A DNA stretch of 8,543 nucleotides from positions 1 to 8,543 of the forward strand of contig JBJMJE010000214.1 of assembly GCA_045806505.1 (NCBI GenBank). Reading direction: 5' to 3'. How positions within the stretch are numbered: position 1 is the stretch's first letter; each line of letters starts with the position of its first letter. The DNA is from DASVFB01 sp045806505. GTDB taxonomy: Bacteria > Actinomycetota > Thermoleophilia > Gaiellales > Gaiellaceae. The notes under the pieces are model-generated. The model was not told the origin of the DNA, ran no database searches, and was given only the letters and a program-made list of their open reading frames with translations. Shown one piece after another: positions 5,439 to 8,543 of this stretch. The position numbers were made by a program, and so were the translations under genes.

Positions 5439-7037
5439 CTACGGCTCGAACACGCGTGTCGGCGCGATCACGACATCCAGGAGTACCGGCTCGTCGCGTG
5501 ACGCGAGCGTCGGCACGATCTCGTCCAGCTCGGTCACCAGCTCCAAGTGCGTCGAGATGCGGCGCGCCGGACAACCGAACGCGCGTGCGAGCGCGGCGAC
5601 GTCGACGTCGAACGACGGCCACGGCGGCTCTCGCTCGACCCGCTCGGCGAGGCGATCCATGATCGCGTAGCCGCCGTTGGACAGGATCACGAAGAGCACG
5701 CCTACGCGGTAGTACGCCGCGCTCCAGAGCGCCTGGATGCCGTAGATCGACGAGCCGTCGCCGACGACCGCGACGACCGCCCGCGAGGGAAGCGCCATGC
5801 GGACGCCGGTCGCGCCGCCGAGCGCGAAGCCGAGCCCGCCCATCGCCGCGCTGAGGAACCCGAGCGGCTCCCGCGCAGGGAGGCGTTCGTGCAGCTCCGG
5901 GCGGTCGACGGGTGCTTCCTCGACGACGACGGCATCGCGCGGCAGCCGGTCCGCGAGCGCGGCGAGGACGTGCCCTGCGCGCAACGGTTCGGCCGCATCG
6001 GGTGCGGGCGGTGGACGGAACGGCTCGGGAGGCGGAACGTCCCGCGCCGCGACATGCCTGGCGAGCTCGCGGCAGACCGCGGCCGGCGACGCGAGCACGG
6101 CGAGCTCCGCCGGGCTGCGGTGCACCTCGTCGGCGTGCTCGCCGACGACGGCGATCCGCACTCGCGCGTCGGTGAACCTGCCCGGCGCGTATGGAGACTG
6201 GCGAAAGACAGGCGCGCCCACGGCGAGCAGCGCGTCGTACGGCGCGAGCTTCTCCCGCAACCGCGGCCGATCGGCAGGGAGGAAGCCGGCGAACAGCGGA
6301 TGATCCTGCGGAAAGCCGGCGCGCGCGCCGAACGATTCCTGGAAGACCGGCACTCGAAGGCGCTCGGCAAGCTCCACGAGCGCGGCCCAGGTCTCGGCGT
6401 CGTCCGCGCCGGCCCCGACGACGAGCGCAGGCGACCGCGCTTCCGCGAGGAAGGTCGCGAGCGCATCCACAGCCGCCGCGTCGACCGACGCCGCGCGGAG
6501 CACGCGACCCGCGGCCGCATCCTCACGGTCGTCCTCCGCGGGAGCAGTCCAGTCGTCCATCGGCACGATCACGAGCGCCGGTCCGCGGTACGTCGCGGCA
6601 GCGTGGTAAGCACGCTCGATCGCGCCGGGAACCTCCTGCGGCCGCACCGGTTGCTCGACGGAGACGGGATAGTCGCCCGCCAGCCGCTCGAGCTTCCCGG
6701 CGAGGAACGGCTCGAACGCGAGATGCCGTCGATCCTGCTGGCCGACGAGCACGACGAGCGGCGCGCGGTTCACGCGGGCCGTCGCGAGTGCGCCGACCGC
6801 GTTGCCGAGGCCGGCAGTCGTGTGGACGACCGCCAGCGCCGGCTCGCCGCGCCCGATCGCGTACCCGGTCGCAAGCGCGACGACCGCGTTCTCGTGCAGT
6901 GCGAGCACGAAACGCAGGTCGTCCGGCAGCCCCGCGAGGAACGGCACCTCCGTCGAGCCGGGATTCGAGAAGAGCGTCGTCAGCCCGCGCCGGCGGAAGA
7001 CGTCGAACGCCGCGTCCCGAACCGTGCGGTGCGTCAG
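5439..7037 (-). CDS. ThDP-dependent decarboxylase, benzoylformate decarboxylase-like; CTG start
   Basis: This enzyme would decarboxylate a 2-oxo acid using thiamine diphosphate and Mg. Counted from CTG at 7037 it has 532 residues; Pseudomonas putida benzoylformate decarboxylase has 528. SNPGSTEVPFL (24-34) holds Ser28 (Ser26 of that enzyme). Glu49 in ALHENAVV is the cofactor-activating Glu (Glu47). His72 in VVHTTAGLGNA matches His70. The central FAD/DHS-like domain spans about 185-345. The cofactor motif runs from GDGSSIYG to SNGGY. In GAPVFRQSPYAPG, Ser281 replaces the third classical active-site residue, His281, so the substrate or proton-transfer route may differ. No ATG, GTG or TTG exists between the overlap and the conserved core. 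CTG has AGGAAG 7 nt upstream and overlaps the TGA of the MetE-like gene. A GTG further upstream, inside that gene, is a less likely alternative. Confidence 0.87.
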   Translation of the reverse strand: MTHRTVRDAAFDVFRRRGLTTLFSNPGSTEVPFLAGLPDDLRFVLALHENAVVALATGYAIGRGEPALAVVHTTAGLGNAVGALATARVNRAPLVVLVGQQDRRHLAFEPFLAGKLERLAGDYPVSVEQPVRPQEVPGAIERAYHAAATYRGPALVIVPMDDWTAPAEDDREDAAAGRVLRAASVDAAAVDALATFLAEARSPALVVGAGADDAETWAALVELAERLRVPVFQESFGARAGFPQDHPLFAGFLPADRPRLREKLAPYDALLAVGAPVFRQSPYAPGRFTDARVRIAVVGEHADEVHRSPAELAVLASPAAVCRELARHVAARDVPPPEPFRPPPAPDAAEPLRAGHVLAALADRLPRDAVVVEEAPVDRPELHERLPAREPLGFLSAAMGGLGFALGGATGVRMALPSRAVVAVVGDGSSIYGIQALWSAAYYRVGVLFVILSNGGYAIMDRLAERVEREPPWPSFDVDVAALARAFGCPARRISTHLELVTELDEIVPTLASRDEPVLLDVVIAPTRVFEP

Positions 7038-8185
7038 CCCCAGACTTCCTGCGCCACGTCGACGATGAGGCGCAGCTTCGCCCACTGCTCCTCCTCGCTG
7101 AGGACGTTGCCCTCGACCGTCGACGAGAAGCCGCACTGCGGCGACAGGCACAGCTGGTCGAGCGGCGCGTACCTCGACGCCTCTTCGATGCGACGCAGCA
7201 GCTCGTCCCGCGACTCGAGCTCGCCGCGCTTCGTCGTCACGAGCCCGAGCACGACCTGCTTCTCGCCCTTCGGCAGGAAGCGCAGCGGCTCGAAGCCGCC
7301 CGAGCGCTCGTCGTCCCACTCCATGAAGAAGCCGTCGACGTCGAGCTCGTTGAGGAGCGCCTCGGCGACGTAGTCCCAGCTCCCCTCTGCCGCCCACGAC
7401 GACTGGAAGTTGCCGCGACACGAATGCGTGGTGACGCTCATCTCCGGCGGCCGCCCGGCGAGCGCCTCGTTGATGTGGCGGATGTACTCCACGTGCTGGC
7501 GCTCGTGGTCGCCGCCGATCGACGCGATGTAGTCGCGCTGATGGGGGTCGTTGATGTACGCGAGGCTCGTGTCGTCGAACTGGAGGTACGTGCAGCCGAG
7601 CTCGCCGAGCCGCCGCACCTCTTCCTGGTACGCGGCGACGAGGTCCGCCCAGAACGCGTCCACCTCCGGATACACGTTCGCGTCGATCGCGGCCTTGCCG
7701 CCGCGGTAGTGGACCATGCTCGGCGACGGGATCGTCAGCTTCGGCAGCGCAGCGGTCGCGGTCTGCTGCAGGAACTGGAACGCGTCGCCGAAGATCGTCT
7801 TCGACACGCCGAGCTTGCCGTCGACGTGCAACGCCGCGGGCGTGAACTCGATGTCCCCCTGCTCGTTGTGGAACTTGACGGCGATGTGGCCGGCTTCCTT
7901 CGTGATGCCGTCGAGCTGGTAGATGAAGTCCATGTGCCACGACGCGCGGCGGAACTCGCCGTCCGTCACCGCGTGCAGCCCCACGTCCTCCTGCTTGCGC
8001 ACGATCTCGCGAATCGCCGCGTCCTCGATCTCTCGCAGCGCCCCGGCGTCGATGCGACCGTTCGCGAAGTCGTCGCGCGCCTGGTGCAGCCTCGGCGGGC
8101 GCAGCAGGCTGCCGACGTGATCGGCGCGAAACGGCGGCTTCGTCCGGCGGCGGGCGGCGAGGGCCGTGGGAGCTTCGTCGCTCAT
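7034..8185 (-). CDS. Core-type cobalamin-independent methionine synthase family protein (MetE C-terminal domain, YxjG/YxjH-like)
   Basis: This 383-residue cytoplasmic TIM-barrel zinc enzyme corresponds to the catalytic half of MetE (about 750 residues) without the N-terminal repeat domain. The zinc ligands are visible: His254 and Cys256 in TTHSCRGN, Glu289 in FFMEWDD, Cys351 in SPQCGFSS. TDGEFRR (74-80) and YLQFDDTSLAY (200-210) are further family motifs. Such enzymes activate a thiol, usually homocysteine, on zinc for methyl transfer. Related barrels use other alkyl donors or thiols (epoxyalkane:coenzyme M transferases), so methionine synthesis is not proven. ATG at 8185 has no ribosome binding site but a TACGGT box just upstream. 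It lies 16 nt after proB, and its TGA overlaps the start of the ThDP enzyme, implying coupled translation and a shared pathway. Confidence 0.9.
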   Translation of the reverse strand: MSDEAPTALAARRRTKPPFRADHVGSLLRPPRLHQARDDFANGRIDAGALREIEDAAIREIVRKQEDVGLHAVTDGEFRRASWHMDFIYQLDGITKEAGHIAVKFHNEQGDIEFTPAALHVDGKLGVSKTIFGDAFQFLQQTATAALPKLTIPSPSMVHYRGGKAAIDANVYPEVDAFWADLVAAYQEEVRRLGELGCTYLQFDDTSLAYINDPHQRDYIASIGGDHERQHVEYIRHINEALAGRPPEMSVTTHSCRGNFQSSWAAEGSWDYVAEALLNELDVDGFFMEWDDERSGGFEPLRFLPKGEKQVVLGLVTTKRGELESRDELLRRIEEASRYAPLDQLCLSPQCGFSSTVEGNVLSEEEQWAKLRLIVDVAQEVWG

Positions 8186-8193
8186 GGCGCGGG

Positions 8194-8199
8194 ACCGTA
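8194..8199 (-). promoter_or_regulatory. Possible -10 box TACGGT for a near-leaderless MetE-like transcript
   Basis: TACGGT on the minus strand (8199-8194) fits TANNNT, and its last T is 9 nt before the A of ATG 8185, so transcription would begin at or within about two bases of the start codon. The absence of a Shine-Dalgarno sequence agrees. It lies in the 16-nt gap after proB, allowing separate expression from proB. No -35 is evident. Confidence 0.3.
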
Positions 8200-8201
8200 T
8201 C

Positions 8202-8543
8202 TCAGTAGAGGATCAGCCGGTCTCGGTGCACGGCCTCGACGTTCGACGGCCGTGCTTCGAGCTCACGCGCGTCGAGGGAGCTGATGCCGCGGCCGAAGCC
8301 CCTGCCGTCGAGGCCGCAGAGCTCGACGCCGTCTCCCGCGCGGACCTCGCCCTCGCAGCGGACGACGCCCACGGCGAGCAGGCTGCTCCCGCGGCGCCGG
8401 ACGGCACGCTCCGCGCCCTGGTCCACGATCAGGCGGCCGGTGACGCGCTTGCCGAAGCGGAGCCAGAGCTTGAAGGCCGACTCGCCGGTTGCGGCCGCGG
8501 CGAAGCGGGTTCCGCCACCCGCGAGCACGGCCGGCAGCGGCTC
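8202..8543 (-). CDS. proB: Glutamate 5-kinase, C-terminal PUA domain, 5' partial
   Basis: Only the last 113 residues are in the window; the frame is open to the right edge, so the GTG at 8528 is not the true start. The catalytic amino-acid-kinase domain (ATP + L-glutamate to glutamyl 5-phosphate, the first step of proline synthesis) lies outside. GGGTRFAA is the end of the kinase domain. FKLWLRFGKRVTGRLIVDQG starts the PUA domain characteristic of bacterial ProB. GSSLLAVGVVRCEGEVRAGD and the terminal VEAVHRDRLIL complete it. The stop is TGA at 8202-8204. proA does not follow; the next gene is the MetE-like enzyme. The PUA domain is known to modulate ProB activity and possibly bind RNA. Confidence 0.93.
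   Translation of the reverse strand, partial: EPLPAVLAGGGTRFAAAATGESAFKLWLRFGKRVTGRLIVDQGAERAVRRRGSSLLAVGVVRCEGEVRAGDGVELCGLDGRGFGRGISSLDARELEARPSNVEAVHRDRLILY

Noticed and set aside
7038..7940. N-terminal extension making an 833-residue fusion with the ThDP enzyme
   Set aside because: This part is an out-of-frame reading of the MetE-like gene. The ThDP family starts at the conserved segment right after 7037, and length from CTG matches the family.
6191..8284. 697-codon plus-strand frame opposite the ThDP and MetE-like genes (and a 608-codon one at 5547-7373)
   Set aside because: Both are antisense shadows: strings of Arg, Pro and Ala without domains, while the minus strand encodes two well-motifed enzymes.
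1..8543. CRISPR arrays, tRNA or rRNA genes, IS elements, phage or toxin-antitoxin genes
   Set aside because: I looked for spaced repeats, cloverleaf-like segments, transposase motifs and terminal repeats and saw none; the only strong repeats are the two hairpins reported.

Overview
The window is a gene-dense, very GC-rich bacterial chromosome segment. Codons end almost always in G or C, GTG and probably CTG starts occur, and two leaderless-type promoter/start arrangements are visible. A cupredoxin-like tail fused to another protein, a general-stress sigma-type promoter and the overall gene style fit a deep-branching actinobacterium. Thermoleophilia (Gaiellales/Solirubrobacterales) is my best guess, made by inference and not from a marker gene. 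There are no rRNA or tRNA genes, CRISPR arrays, insertion sequences or phage genes, and no sign of recent transfer.

Layout, left to right. (1) Plus strand, 1-935: 3' part of an NrtA/SsuA-type ABC substrate-binding protein carrying an extra C-terminal cupredoxin-like domain that has lost most copper ligands. (2) A perfect 15-bp inverted repeat (949-987), then a probably leaderless SAM-dependent methyltransferase (1006-1761, +). (3) A minus-strand run of DUF892 ferritin-like protein, MltG/YceG-type lytic transglycosylase and MFS exporter (4249 down to 1758). It is probably driven by a SigB/SigF-type general stress promoter at 4291-4315; its last stop codon overlaps the methyltransferase stop. 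(4) Plus strand: a small single-TM protein (4387-4554) and a secreted protein of unknown function (4632-5387), ending at a hairpin shared with the converging operon. (5) A minus-strand run entering from the right: the 3' end of proB, a core-type cobalamin-independent methionine synthase (MetE C-terminal-domain family), and a benzoylformate-decarboxylase-like ThDP enzyme whose start overlaps the stop of the MetE-like gene.

How the genes may work together. The ferritin-like/mltG/MFS run looks like a stress-induced transcription unit combining iron or oxidative protection, envelope remodelling and export. The MetE-like/ThDP pair is translationally coupled and probably acts on a common substrate or pathway. 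The MetE-like enzyme keeps all zinc ligands. The ThDP enzyme keeps the cofactor residues and two of the three classical active-site polar residues of benzoylformate decarboxylase, but has Ser where His281 should be. The true substrates cannot be read from the sequence.

The most useful corrections to a naive ORF call are these. mltG starts about 45 codons further upstream and has a signal peptide. The ThDP enzyme starts at a CTG within the TGA overlap. The secreted protein starts at 4632 behind a strong ribosome binding site. No wholly new multi-gene system is evident; the best leads are the MetE-like/ThDP pair, the degenerate cupredoxin fusion and the stress-promoted secreted-MltG operon.
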